Positions 1 through 8,054 of a stretch of 10,696 nucleotides of DNA are shown in pieces (the stretch's first letter is position 1; each line of letters starts with the position of its first letter). Source of the stretch: Oceanihabitans sp. (lineage in GTDB: Bacteria; Bacteroidota; Bacteroidia; Flavobacteriales; Flavobacteriaceae); contig JAGPUY010000182.1 in assembly GCA_018067265.1 (NCBI GenBank), positions 1 to 10,696 of the forward strand, written 5' to 3'. The notes beneath the pieces are model-generated. The model did not search any database and was not told the origin of the DNA. It was given only the letters and a program-made list of their open reading frames with translations. A program made the position numbers and the translations under genes.

Positions 1-27
1 ATGATAGACTCATTGTTTTGTTTTAAT

Positions 28-54
28 AGATTCTTCGCTTCGCTCTGAATGACA
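28..54. repeat. Short dispersed-type intergenic repeat next to the XdhC-family stop codon
   Basis: A 27-base stretch rich in TTCGCTTCGCT sits directly against the minus-strand stop codon at 55-57. Its ends ATTC (30-33) and GAAT (47-50) can pair to form a weak hairpin. From memory, near-identical sequences (a GAAT-type arm, a CGAAGCGAAG core and an ATTC-type arm) recur between genes in many flavobacterial genomes. There is no T-run on the minus strand after it, so it is not a canonical intrinsic terminator. Only this one copy is present in the window, so the call as a dispersed repeat rests on recall. Confidence 0.4.
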
Positions 55-828
55 TTACTCATTTTTGTAATGTGTTTGTAGTAATTGCGCAACTACGCTA
101 ATAGCAATTTCTTTTGGTGTGTCTCCTCCTATATCTAAACCAATTGGGCAAATCACATTAGTCATGCCTTCTGCAATGTCCATCTCTTTAATAAGCATGT
201 TATTAAAACGGACTTTCTTGGTTTTACTACCAATTAACCCTAAGAATTTAGTTTCGTTTTTTAAAGCGAGAGCTATAATATCGAAGTCAATTACATGATT
301 ATGAGTTAGTACTAACACATAACTATTGCTTCCCCATTTTACAGCGTCACTAAAGGTTTTAAAATCGGTTTCGATAGTTTGATGTGTGGTAACACTTTTG
401 TCTATTTCAAGATTAGAAAACCAATCTTTACGAGAATCTATCAGATTTACTTTAAAAGGTGTATCTACTAAAAGCTTACAAATTTCCACACCAATATGTC
501 CTGCTCCAAATAAAAACAATTCTGGGGATTGATGCATAGGTTCTATTATAAATTCTACTTTTCCGCCACAGCATTGTTCAAACTCGGGCCCTAAAGTATA
601 ACTGGATTCGATAATTCTATTTTCTTGCAATGCAATAATCGCTTCGTCTATGGCTTTAAACTCTAGCTTTCCGCCTCCAATGGTTCCATGAATTTGCTTG
701 TCTTTAGTAACTAGCATTCTAGAACCAACCACACAAGGTGTTGAGCCCAAACATTTTGTAACAGTAATAAACGCTACAGGTATATGTTTTTGTTTAAATT
801 CAGCTAAAAGAGTAATCCAATTTTGCAT
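55..828 (-). CDS. XdhC/CoxI family protein (molybdoenzyme maturation factor-like)
   Basis: The 257-residue product has the two-domain plan of the XdhC/CoxI family. The N-terminal XdhC_CoxI domain (about 8-95) contains GSTP (28-31), the glycine-rich TIGGGKLE (49-56) and the CCGG pair (C86, C87). The C-terminal Rossmann domain (about 103-250) opens with LFLFGAGHIG (104-113) and carries GLIGSKTKK (197-205) and CPIGLDIGGDTPKEIA (227-242). Family members help insert sulfurated molybdenum cofactor into xanthine dehydrogenase or CO dehydrogenase-type enzymes in the cytoplasm. No such enzyme is encoded in this window, so its partner is unknown. The start codon lies 5 nt after the antiporter stop, so the two genes are probably co-transcribed and translationally coupled. 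The length is normal and no key motif is missing. The family call is firm; the exact partner and role are not. Confidence 0.9.
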   Translation of the reverse strand: MQNWITLLAEFKQKHIPVAFITVTKCLGSTPCVVGSRMLVTKDKQIHGTIGGGKLEFKAIDEAIIALQENRIIESSYTLGPEFEQCCGGKVEFIIEPMHQSPELFLFGAGHIGVEICKLLVDTPFKVNLIDSRKDWFSNLEIDKSVTTHQTIETDFKTFSDAVKWGSNSYVLVLTHNHVIDFDIIALALKNETKFLGLIGSKTKKVRFNNMLIKEMDIAEGMTNVICPIGLDIGGDTPKEIAISVVAQLLQTHYKNE

Positions 829-833
829 AAAGT

Positions 834-2075
834 TTATTTGACTTCTAATTTTTTAATCAGTTTACCAACAGTCATTCCTTGAAATAGTATAGAGAACACC
901 ACAACTACGTAAGTAATTACCAAGAATAAATCACGCTCCATAACTTGGGTAAGACCTAAAGCTAACGCGATGGAAATTCCGCCACGCAATCCTCCCCAAG
1001 TCATAATTAAATTCGTTTTTGGCACGAAGTCTAATTTTTTCTCAAAGAATTTAATAGGGATTAGTAAGGAAATATATCTACACAATAACACTAAAGGTAT
1101 CGCGATTAAACCTGCTAATAAATATTCCAATTCAAAAGTCAACACTAACATTTCCATTCCTATCAAGACAAACAAAAGGGTGTTTAAAAGAATATCGATC
1201 AATTCCCAAAACTTATCGACATAGGTTTCTGTAGTTTCCGACATTGCAGAATCTCGAACCGTATCATTACCAACAACTAAACCAGCAGTAACCATTGCTA
1301 AAGGTGCAGAAATATGTAATTTTTGCGCCAATACCGTTCCAGCCATAACCGCTGCTAACGTAATAATCACTTCAATATCATAATCGTCTATAGACTTCAT
1401 CAATCTGTAGGTAATCCATCCTAGAATCAAACCTAAAGCAATGCCGCCAATAACTTCTAAACCAAATAATTCAACAACTTCTAAAGCACTAACATTTTCA
1501 ATTCCTAAGTCGGCAATTTTATAAATGGTTAAAAATATAACAACACCAACACCATCATTAAATAAAGACTCTCCAACAATTTTGGTTTCTAATCTTTTTG
1601 GGGCTCCAGCTTGCTTAAGTATTCCTAAAACTGCAATAGGATCGGTTGGTGATATTAAAGCACCAAATAATAAACAGTAAATAAAATCTACATGTAAACC
1701 AACAATTGGCAAAGCGTAAAACATAATTACACCAACCAAAAATGTGGAAATTAATACACCAAAAGTAGCAAAGGCTAAAACGGGCCATCGCTGCACTTTG
1801 AGCTGTTCAAAATTGGTATGCAAAGCGCCTGCAAAAAGTAAAAAACTTAACATGACATCTAACAAAACAGACTTAAAATCTATTTGTGTAATGATAAACT
1901 TTTCTGCATTTAGCAAAGTATCATCAAAATAACTTAGCGCAAATACGGCAAGTGTAAACACAATGGTAATTAGCATTAAGCCAATAGTGTTTGGCATTTT
2001 TAAAAATCGTACATTTATATAACCAAAAACGGCAGATATAAGCACTAGTATAGAGGCGATTACAAAATAATCCAT
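834..2075 (-). CDS. Cation/proton antiporter, CPA1 (NhaP/NHE) type
   Basis: This 413-residue integral membrane protein is hydrophobic throughout, with roughly 11-13 predicted membrane segments. It carries the CPA1 signatures: ISPTDPIAVL (141-150, D145 in the unwound helix), GESLFNDGVG (168-177, with the N173-D174 ion-binding pair) and WGGLRGGISIALAL (360-373, conserved R364). CPA1 proteins exchange Na+ or K+ for H+ across the inner membrane, serving pH and salt homeostasis, which would suit a marine flavobacterium. There is no cytosolic C-terminal regulatory domain; the protein ends soon after the last membrane helix. It is the first gene of a two-gene minus-strand unit with the XdhC-family gene. 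The start at 2075 gives a short N-terminus leading straight into helix 1. No convincing Bacteroidota promoter was recognised upstream. Ion selectivity cannot be read from the sequence. Confidence 0.93.
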   Translation of the reverse strand: MDYFVIASILVLISAVFGYINVRFLKMPNTIGLMLITIVFTLAVFALSYFDDTLLNAEKFIITQIDFKSVLLDVMLSFLLFAGALHTNFEQLKVQRWPVLAFATFGVLISTFLVGVIMFYALPIVGLHVDFIYCLLFGALISPTDPIAVLGILKQAGAPKRLETKIVGESLFNDGVGVVIFLTIYKIADLGIENVSALEVVELFGLEVIGGIALGLILGWITYRLMKSIDDYDIEVIITLAAVMAGTVLAQKLHISAPLAMVTAGLVVGNDTVRDSAMSETTETYVDKFWELIDILLNTLLFVLIGMEMLVLTFELEYLLAGLIAIPLVLLCRYISLLIPIKFFEKKLDFVPKTNLIMTWGGLRGGISIALALGLTQVMERDLFLVITYVVVVFSILFQGMTVGKLIKKLEVK

Positions 2076-2212
2076 AAAAAATATATTTATTGCTAATTTA
2101 AAAATTTATATCTTTTAACTATCATTAATTACGGATTATGAAACCAGCATGCTAATAAGGCATCACACCAACCAACATGGAATAGCGAACAGCATGCAAT
2201 AAATACTCACAC
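2076..2212. other. Divergent intergenic region with a repeated CAGCATGC octamer
   Basis: This 137-base gap separates the minus-strand antiporter unit from the plus-strand M19-like gene, so it should hold both promoters. The antiporter side is very AT-rich. The octamer CAGCATGC occurs at 2145-2152 and again at 2190-2197, each followed by an AATAA-like stretch. I could not assign a reliable TAnnTTTG-type -7 element on either strand. Confidence 0.3.
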
Positions 2213-3667
2213 ATGAAAAGAGCATATATAGACTTGCATTGTCATCCAGCTTTAAAACCTTACGGCAAGAGTTTTAAATACGAACCAACAAAACAAAACC
2301 ACTTAAATGCGGGAAGAAAAAATTCTATCTGGCATTACAGTCCGCCTAACTTTTTAGAACGTCAAGTAAACAAAATACTAACGCTAACTAAATTCACACA
2401 AACCGATTTAAGCGCATTAGCAAAAGCAAATTGCCAAGTGGTTGTGATTTCATTATATCCTTTTGAAAAACATTTTTTAAAAGATAGAATGCTAGGTTTT
2501 AAGTTTGTTTCCGATATTTTAACAAACCTTGCTGCTGGAGTTAGTCATTCCAGAATTGACAATATAAGAAGCCATAATAGCTATTTTCAAGACCTTCAGT
2601 TTGAATACGACTACTACCTACAACTAGATAATTTTGCGCAAAAGATTGGAGATGTAACCTACACCTACAGAATGACGAATAGTTTTTCTGAAGTAGAAGA
2701 AAACATAGCAAAATCTACAGACACCAGAAAAATAATTAGCCTTATACCAACTATTGAAGGCGCGCATGCATTTGAAACCGGACTTCTTTTAGACAAAAAC
2801 ACAGCAGACGAACAAACCGTTTTAAACAATATTGAGGAAGTAAAAAACTGGGAGCACAAACCACTTTTCATCACCTTAGCACATCATTTTTACAATGAAA
2901 TTTGCGGACATGCAAGAAGCATTAATATTGGCGCCATAAAAGACAATCAAAATAGAGGATTAAATACAGATGTTACCGAACTTGGTTTTAAAGTAATCGA
3001 TAAACTTTTAGACAACACCAATAACAAACGCATACTCATAGACGTAAAACACATGAGTACCGCAGCAAGAAAGACGTATTATCATTTATTAGAAACTACC
3101 TATACCGATCAAAACATTCCAATAATAGTAAGTCATGGTGCTGCAAACGGAAAACGTTCTATTGAAGAATGGAACGAAAAAGATTCCGCTTTAAGCGATC
3201 AATTTAGTGACATAGACATTAATTTTTACGACGCCGAAATACTTCGTATTGCAAAATCCAAAGGAATCTTTGGTTTACAACTAGACGAAAGACGAATAGG
3301 TAGCAAAAAAGCAGTAAAGAGTTCTAGGATTTATATGCCGAACAAAAAAAGCCGATTACGAAACAAGTCCGAGCTCATCTGGAACCAAATACAACACTGC
3401 GCAGAAATACTAAACAAAAACAATATTTTTTGCTGGGAAACACTAGCTATAGGATCCGATTTTGATGGTATTGTAAATCCGATAAAAGGAATTTGGACCA
3501 GCGAAAACATCAAAGACATAGAACCCTATTTGGTAGAAAGAGCAGAAGCTTATTTAAAAAAGCACCAACAAGATTTCATCCCAATAAATCAAATCTCCGC
3601 ACAAGAAATCATAGATCGCGTACTATTTTTAAATGCCGAAACCTTTTTAAAAACCAACTTCAAGTAA
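2213..3667 (+). CDS. Peptidase M19-like (renal dipeptidase fold) metallohydrolase
   Basis: The 484-residue product has the ordered motifs of family M19 dipeptidases, a TIM-barrel amidohydrolase-type group with two metals. These are an N-terminal YIDLHCHP (5-12, metal ligands near H9/H11), the bridging glutamate in PTIEGAH (179-185, E182), LAHHFYN (222-228), DVKHMS (277-282, H280), VSHG (306-309, H308) and the hallmark GSDFDG (414-419, D416). Classical members hydrolyse dipeptides. The first motif reads HxH where typical M19 enzymes have HxD, and the chain is longer than the usual 320-400 residues, with extra sequence at about 14-60 and 340-400. Substrate and exact chemistry are therefore uncertain. 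No signal peptide is present, so it is probably cytoplasmic. It is a single gene, divergent from the antiporter and 81 nt before the arsenosugar cluster, and nothing links it functionally to that cluster. Confidence 0.82.
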   Translation: MKRAYIDLHCHPALKPYGKSFKYEPTKQNHLNAGRKNSIWHYSPPNFLERQVNKILTLTKFTQTDLSALAKANCQVVVISLYPFEKHFLKDRMLGFKFVSDILTNLAAGVSHSRIDNIRSHNSYFQDLQFEYDYYLQLDNFAQKIGDVTYTYRMTNSFSEVEENIAKSTDTRKIISLIPTIEGAHAFETGLLLDKNTADEQTVLNNIEEVKNWEHKPLFITLAHHFYNEICGHARSINIGAIKDNQNRGLNTDVTELGFKVIDKLLDNTNNKRILIDVKHMSTAARKTYYHLLETTYTDQNIPIIVSHGAANGKRSIEEWNEKDSALSDQFSDIDINFYDAEILRIAKSKGIFGLQLDERRIGSKKAVKSSRIYMPNKKSRLRNKSELIWNQIQHCAEILNKNNIFCWETLAIGSDFDGIVNPIKGIWTSENIKDIEPYLVERAEAYLKKHQQDFIPINQISAQEIIDRVLFLNAETFLKTNFK

Positions 3668-3712
3668 AAATATTTTTTTGTTATGTTTTATAGTTCTTTT
3701 CGACATAAACTG

Positions 3713-3735
3713 TATATTCCTTGTTTAGGAATATA
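3713..3735. promoter_or_regulatory. Perfect 8-bp inverted repeat upstream of the arsenosugar cluster (candidate operator)
   Basis: The arms TATATTCC (3713-3720) and GGAATATA (3728-3735) are exact reverse complements around a 7-base spacer, TTGTTTA. The repeat ends 13 bases before the start codon of the first cluster gene (3749). That position and symmetry fit a binding site for a dimeric repressor, or a 5' UTR hairpin that controls translation. No regulator gene lies in the window and the sequence does not match an operator I know, so the role is inferred. There is no T-run after the right arm, which argues against a terminator of the preceding gene. Confidence 0.42.
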
Positions 3736-3748
3736 TTAAAACGACAAG

Positions 3749-4084
3749 ATGCCAAAAACATATTACGATCCAGCAGATTTAAGAAAGTTTGGAAAAATCA
3801 CCGAATGGAGTGAAGAACTAGGAAATAAATTCTTCGATTATTACTCCAAGGTCTTCGAAGAAGGCGCACTTACTGCTCGTGAAAAATCCCTTATTGCCTT
3901 AGCCGTTGCCCACACAGAGCAATGCCCTTATTGCATTGACGCGTATACCAAAGACGGACTGCAAAGAGGTGTCACCAAAGAAGAAATGATGGAAGCCATT
4001 CATGTTGGCGCAGCAATTAAAAGTGGAGCAACCTTGGTGCATGGTGTGCAAATGATGAATAAAGTGAATAAATTAGACGGTTAA
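3749..4084 (+). CDS. Arsenosugar biosynthesis-associated peroxidase-like (AhpD/CMD-fold) protein
   Basis: This small 111-residue all-helical protein belongs to the carboxymuconolactone decarboxylase/AhpD fold. The core motif EKSLIALAVAHTEQCPYC (45-62) carries the redox pair C59-x-x-C62, followed by IDAYTKDGLQRG and the second helix pair EAIHVGAA (82-89). AhpD proteins cycle a thiol/disulfide in peroxide defence. In this subfamily, known to sit beside radical SAM ArsS genes, the true substrate is not established. The usual CxxCxxxH proton-relay histidine is replaced by Y66. Some relatives use selenocysteine here, but this gene uses two plain TGC cysteine codons. It is the first gene of the cluster, behind a perfect inverted repeat and 187 nt ahead of arsS. 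A cytoplasmic role in thiol or trivalent arsenic redox is an inference. Confidence 0.88.
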   Translation: MPKTYYDPADLRKFGKITEWSEELGNKFFDYYSKVFEEGALTAREKSLIALAVAHTEQCPYCIDAYTKDGLQRGVTKEEMMEAIHVGAAIKSGATLVHGVQMMNKVNKLDG

Positions 4085-4090
4085 AATTAG

Positions 4091-4232
4091 GACGTTACAC
4101 TACTTCGCTTAAGCTATGTAGTGTCGGGCTTTCCAATACAATCTTTTGCAAAAAAGCAAAAGGATTTCCATTGCAACTGCGAAGCAATCACGATTTCTTC
4201 CCAATTAAAAATGGATGAGTAATCCCTAACGC
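4091..4232. repeat. Structured intergenic repeat, copy 1 (between the AhpD-like gene and arsS)
   Basis: This is the first of two related elements in the window; the other is at 9506-9604. A closing stem is possible between CGTTA (4093-4097) and TAACG (4227-4231). Hairpin 1 has perfect 7-bp arms, ACACTAC (4097-4103) and GTAGTGT (4118-4124), with an inner GCTTAAGC palindrome. The block CGGGCTTTCC follows. Hairpin 2 is ATCTTTTGC (4141-4149) with GCAAAAGGAT (4156-4165), with one bulged G. Copy 1 carries about 45 extra bases between TTGCAA (4171-4176) and TCCCTAACGC (4223-4232). The extra segment is bounded by TCCATT (4167-4172) and AATGGA (4210-4215), which can pair. Elements of this style recur between genes in flavobacteria by my recollection. 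A role as an RNA processing or attenuation site, or as a REP-like mobile repeat, is unproven. Confidence 0.6.
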
Positions 4233-4271
4233 AAACCCAAACTATAGATAAACATTGTCCAGTAAAAGAAT

Positions 4272-5336
<1,065 letters not shown>

Positions 5337-5379
5337 AGCGGAATAATTCTATCTAACAATATATAACTCACACTACTAA

Positions 5380-6714
5380 ATGAGCGTCTTAAATTACCAA
5401 TGGACATTAATCATTGTATCCAGTGTAGTGCTCTTTTTTATATCGCCTTTAGCAAAAACTACCGATCAATTTTTTAAGGCGATTCGTAATAAAAAAGCAC
5501 CAAACACCCTAATCTTAACTGGTAGCCTAATTATCTCTTGGATTTTCGCCAAGAGTATTACCAATGCAGCGAATCTGGGATTAGATTATGGTATTGTTGG
5601 CGGTGTAGCCTATGCAGGTTATTATTTATCTTTTGCAGTAGCTGGTATACTCATTTACAAAATGCGTACTGTTGGCGGTTTTAAAAGTATCCATGAGTTT
5701 TTAACCACCAAGTTTGGCAAAAGCGCCATGGTTCTATTTTCTCTATTAATTGCTATTCGCCTTTTCAATGAAGTTTGGAGTAATACGATGGTAATTGGTA
5801 GTTATTTTGGAGAAATTGGTACCTCCAACTATTATTGGGCAATTATCGTTTTCACCGTATTAACTTTAGCGTATACCATTAAAGGTGGTTTGAGTAGTTC
5901 TATTTTTACAGATAGTATTCAAATGGTATTATTTGGCATCTTACTACTGGTCATTCTATGGCATATATTTTCTATGGATACCTTTAGTGTAACAGACGTT
6001 GTTACTTCCGGTACTTGGAGTTTTGAAATGGGTTTAAACCTATTTTTCGCCGCCATTATTCAATCGTTTAGTTATCCGTTTCACGATCCTGTTTTAACAG
6101 ACAGAGCATTTATAAGTACGCCAAAAACAACGAGAAAAAGCTTTTTATGGGCAAGTGTATTAGGCGCAATCTGTATTATACTATTTAGTATTATAGGCGT
6201 CTATGCACAAACACAAGGACTTAAAGGACAAGCAGCAGTAGAGGTTGGTAAAGCATTTGGCATCCTCATCTTATTGGTTATTAATTTTATAATGATAACC
6301 TCAGCAGCATCCACTTTGGACTCTACATTTTCGTCTTTCTCAAAATTACTTTCTATAGATTTAGGTTTCCTAAAAGACCTAACTTTTGGAAGAGCTTCCA
6401 TGGCAACCATTGCTATTTTAGGAACCTTACCTGTTTTTTTGAATATCGAAATACTTTCGGCAACAACCATATCTGGAACTATGGTTATTGGGCTCACGCC
6501 ATTATTTATATTTTGGCATATTAAAGTCCCAAAAATAAGTTTCTATCTTAGTGTACTTACCGGATTGTTATTTGGTTTTGTATTGGTATTTAATGCTTTT
6601 CCGGAAGCTTTGATTTTCACAAAAGGAAAGTATGCAGATTTACTTTGGGTTAATATTTGGGGGATTTTAAGTTGTAATATTTTATATTTCATTCCGAAAT
6701 GGATAAAACGATAA
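5380..6714 (+). CDS. Sodium:solute symporter family transporter
   Basis: This 444-residue membrane protein has about 12-13 hydrophobic helices (first at about 8-25, last at about 425-441). Sodium:solute symporter signatures are KGGLSSSIFTDSIQM (168-182) and, later, ITSAASTLDSTFSS (the AxSTxDS-type helix that forms the Na2 site in this LeuT-fold family). It would move a small solute with Na+ across the inner membrane. The substrate cannot be told from sequence; relatives carry sugars, amino acids, urea, choline and carboxylates. It is a little shorter than many family members (480-550) but has no obvious truncation. It lies 43 nt after arsS, and its last 16 nt overlap the next gene. Uptake or export of an arsenical, a precursor or an organic osmolyte in the arsenosugar pathway is a guess from context. 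Confidence 0.9.
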   Translation: MSVLNYQWTLIIVSSVVLFFISPLAKTTDQFFKAIRNKKAPNTLILTGSLIISWIFAKSITNAANLGLDYGIVGGVAYAGYYLSFAVAGILIYKMRTVGGFKSIHEFLTTKFGKSAMVLFSLLIAIRLFNEVWSNTMVIGSYFGEIGTSNYYWAIIVFTVLTLAYTIKGGLSSSIFTDSIQMVLFGILLLVILWHIFSMDTFSVTDVVTSGTWSFEMGLNLFFAAIIQSFSYPFHDPVLTDRAFISTPKTTRKSFLWASVLGAICIILFSIIGVYAQTQGLKGQAAVEVGKAFGILILLVINFIMITSAASTLDSTFSSFSKLLSIDLGFLKDLTFGRASMATIAILGTLPVFLNIEILSATTISGTMVIGLTPLFIFWHIKVPKISFYLSVLTGLLFGFVLVFNAFPEALIFTKGKYADLLWVNIWGILSCNILYFIPKWIKR

Positions 6715-7526
6715 TCGACATAGGAAAAATATCAGGAAAAGTACTACTATTTGGTGGTGTCTATAGCAATTTACAAGCATTAGAAGCTTTAATTGCAGTA
6801 GCGAAAACGGAAGAAATCCCCCCAGAAAACTGTATTTGTACAGGAGACATTATTGGCTATTGCGCACAACCCGAAGAAACCATGCAAACTTTTATAAACT
6901 GGAAAGCGAAGAGTATTGTTGGTAATGTGGAAATACAATTACGGGATGCGCAAGAAGATTGTGGCTGCGACTTTAAAGAAGGCTCCCGATGTGATGCTTT
7001 TTCACAACAATGGTATCCCTATGCAAAAAGCAAGCTTTCTGAAGATTCTCTAGATTACTTGCAAAGTCTTCCGGACCACATTACATTTTCTTTAGGCAAT
7101 CAAAAAACAACAGTAGTACATGGTTCGTTTTTTAATGTTTCCGAATTTATATTTAGTTCCACATCTTGGGAAAACAAAGCCCCTAATTTTGAAGCCACCA
7201 AAAGCGATATCCTTATTGCTGGTCATTCCGGATTACCATTCCACACTAAAAACAACAACAAACATTGGATCAATCCAGGCGTAATTGGTATGCCAGCCAA
7301 CGATGGAAAACCAAGCGTTTGGTATACCATTTTAGACGATTCTAAAAAACCTATGGCTGTCCATTTCCGTAACCTAAAGTATAACCATACATTAGCAAGT
7401 ACATTAATGCGTAACGCATTATTACCCGAATCGTATGCTAAAACAATTATGAATGGCATCTGGGATAACATGGAAATCTTACCAGAAGCAGAAAGACAAC
7501 AACAAGGAAAACCTATTGAACTGTAA
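6699..7526 (+). CDS. Metallophosphoesterase-family protein with a half-lost metal centre and Cys-rich insertion
   Basis: The 275-residue product has the calcineurin-like phosphoesterase layout of the YfcE/MJ0936 type. Motif 1 reads FGGVYSNLQAL (18-28) where DxHxN is expected, so the D and H ligands are G20 and Y22. Motif 2 GDIIGY (49-54) keeps D50. Motif 3 reads IVGNVE (73-78) instead of GNHD, keeping N76 but losing the catalytic His (V77). Motif 4 VVHGS (139-143) keeps H141. Motif 5 reads AGHSGLPF (174-181) instead of GHTH, keeping H176 and losing the second His (G178). INPGVIGMP (191-199) matches the family. So D50, N76, H141 and H176 (one site) remain, while all three ligands specific to the other site are gone. 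Cysteines cluster at C45, C47, C55, C88, C90 and C98. The start at 6699 overlaps the symporter by 16 nt. It may be a one-metal enzyme, a binding protein or a pseudoenzyme. Confidence 0.82.
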   Translation: MDKTIIDIGKISGKVLLFGGVYSNLQALEALIAVAKTEEIPPENCICTGDIIGYCAQPEETMQTFINWKAKSIVGNVEIQLRDAQEDCGCDFKEGSRCDAFSQQWYPYAKSKLSEDSLDYLQSLPDHITFSLGNQKTTVVHGSFFNVSEFIFSSTSWENKAPNFEATKSDILIAGHSGLPFHTKNNNKHWINPGVIGMPANDGKPSVWYTILDDSKKPMAVHFRNLKYNHTLASTLMRNALLPESYAKTIMNGIWDNMEILPEAERQQQGKPIEL

Positions 7527-7556
7527 GGTTATACATATTATATATACTAATTAAAA

Positions 7557-8054
7557 ATGCGAAAACTCTTTATATTATCTCTTATGCTTTTAAGCTTTTC
7601 TGTAAATAGCCAAGAAACTATTAAAGAGCTTCTTATACTGCATAACACCAAAAGTGTTCCTTATGTTTCTGTCCAAGAACTAGCTATGCCTAAAACGCAA
7701 GCCATTATTTTAGACGCAAGAGAATTAGACGAATATGAGGTTAGTCATATTAAAGATGCTTTGCATGTTGGCTATGATCACTTCAATTTAAACGAAACAA
7801 CAAAACGTATACAGAACAAGCAGCAACAAATAGTTGTATATTGTTCGTTAGGTATTCGTTCGGAAAGAATTGCCGAACAACTTAAAAAAGCGGGATATAT
7901 AAACGTTCTTAATTTATATGGAGGGATTTTTGAGTGGAAGAACAACAACTTCATCGTATATAATATGGCAGAGGAAGAAACCGAAGACATACATACTTTT
8001 TCTAAAACATGGAGCAAATGGCTTTTAAAAGGAAATAAGATCTATAATGACTGA
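7557..8054 (+). CDS. Exported rhodanese-like domain protein
   Basis: This 165-residue protein has an N-terminal Sec signal peptide: MRK, then the hydrophobic stretch LFILSLMLLSFSV (4-16), with likely cleavage near S18 (NS-QE). A single rhodanese domain follows at about 36-133, with LDARELDEY (52-60), the HIKDALHVG strand and the active-site loop YCSLGIRS (C96 nucleophile, R101). LNLYGGIFEWK (118-128) is the usual C-terminal signature of such domains. A polar tail of about 35 residues follows. Rhodaneses carry persulfide sulfur or act on related thiol chemistry. Because of the signal it probably works in the periplasm, unlike the presumed cytosolic enzymes on either side. It starts 30 nt after the metallophosphoesterase and its stop overlaps the next start (TGATG). 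A role in arsenic or sulfur handling is inferred only from context. Confidence 0.88.
   Translation: MRKLFILSLMLLSFSVNSQETIKELLILHNTKSVPYVSVQELAMPKTQAIILDARELDEYEVSHIKDALHVGYDHFNLNETTKRIQNKQQQIVVYCSLGIRSERIAEQLKKAGYINVLNLYGGIFEWKNNNFIVYNMAEEETEDIHTFSKTWSKWLLKGNKIYND

Noticed and set aside
1..54. A partial gene at the window start
   Set aside because: The first bases hold an intergenic-type repeat and AT-rich sequence; no coding frame with recognisable content was seen.
3665..3680. A/T-rich AAAAATATTTTTTT stretch after the M19-like gene as an intrinsic terminator
   Set aside because: The possible stem is only A-T pairs with almost no loop; it lacks the GC-rich stem expected of a terminator.
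6201..6497. Minus-strand 98-codon open frame inside the symporter
   Set aside because: It is entirely antisense to well-conserved transporter helices and shows no motif of its own.
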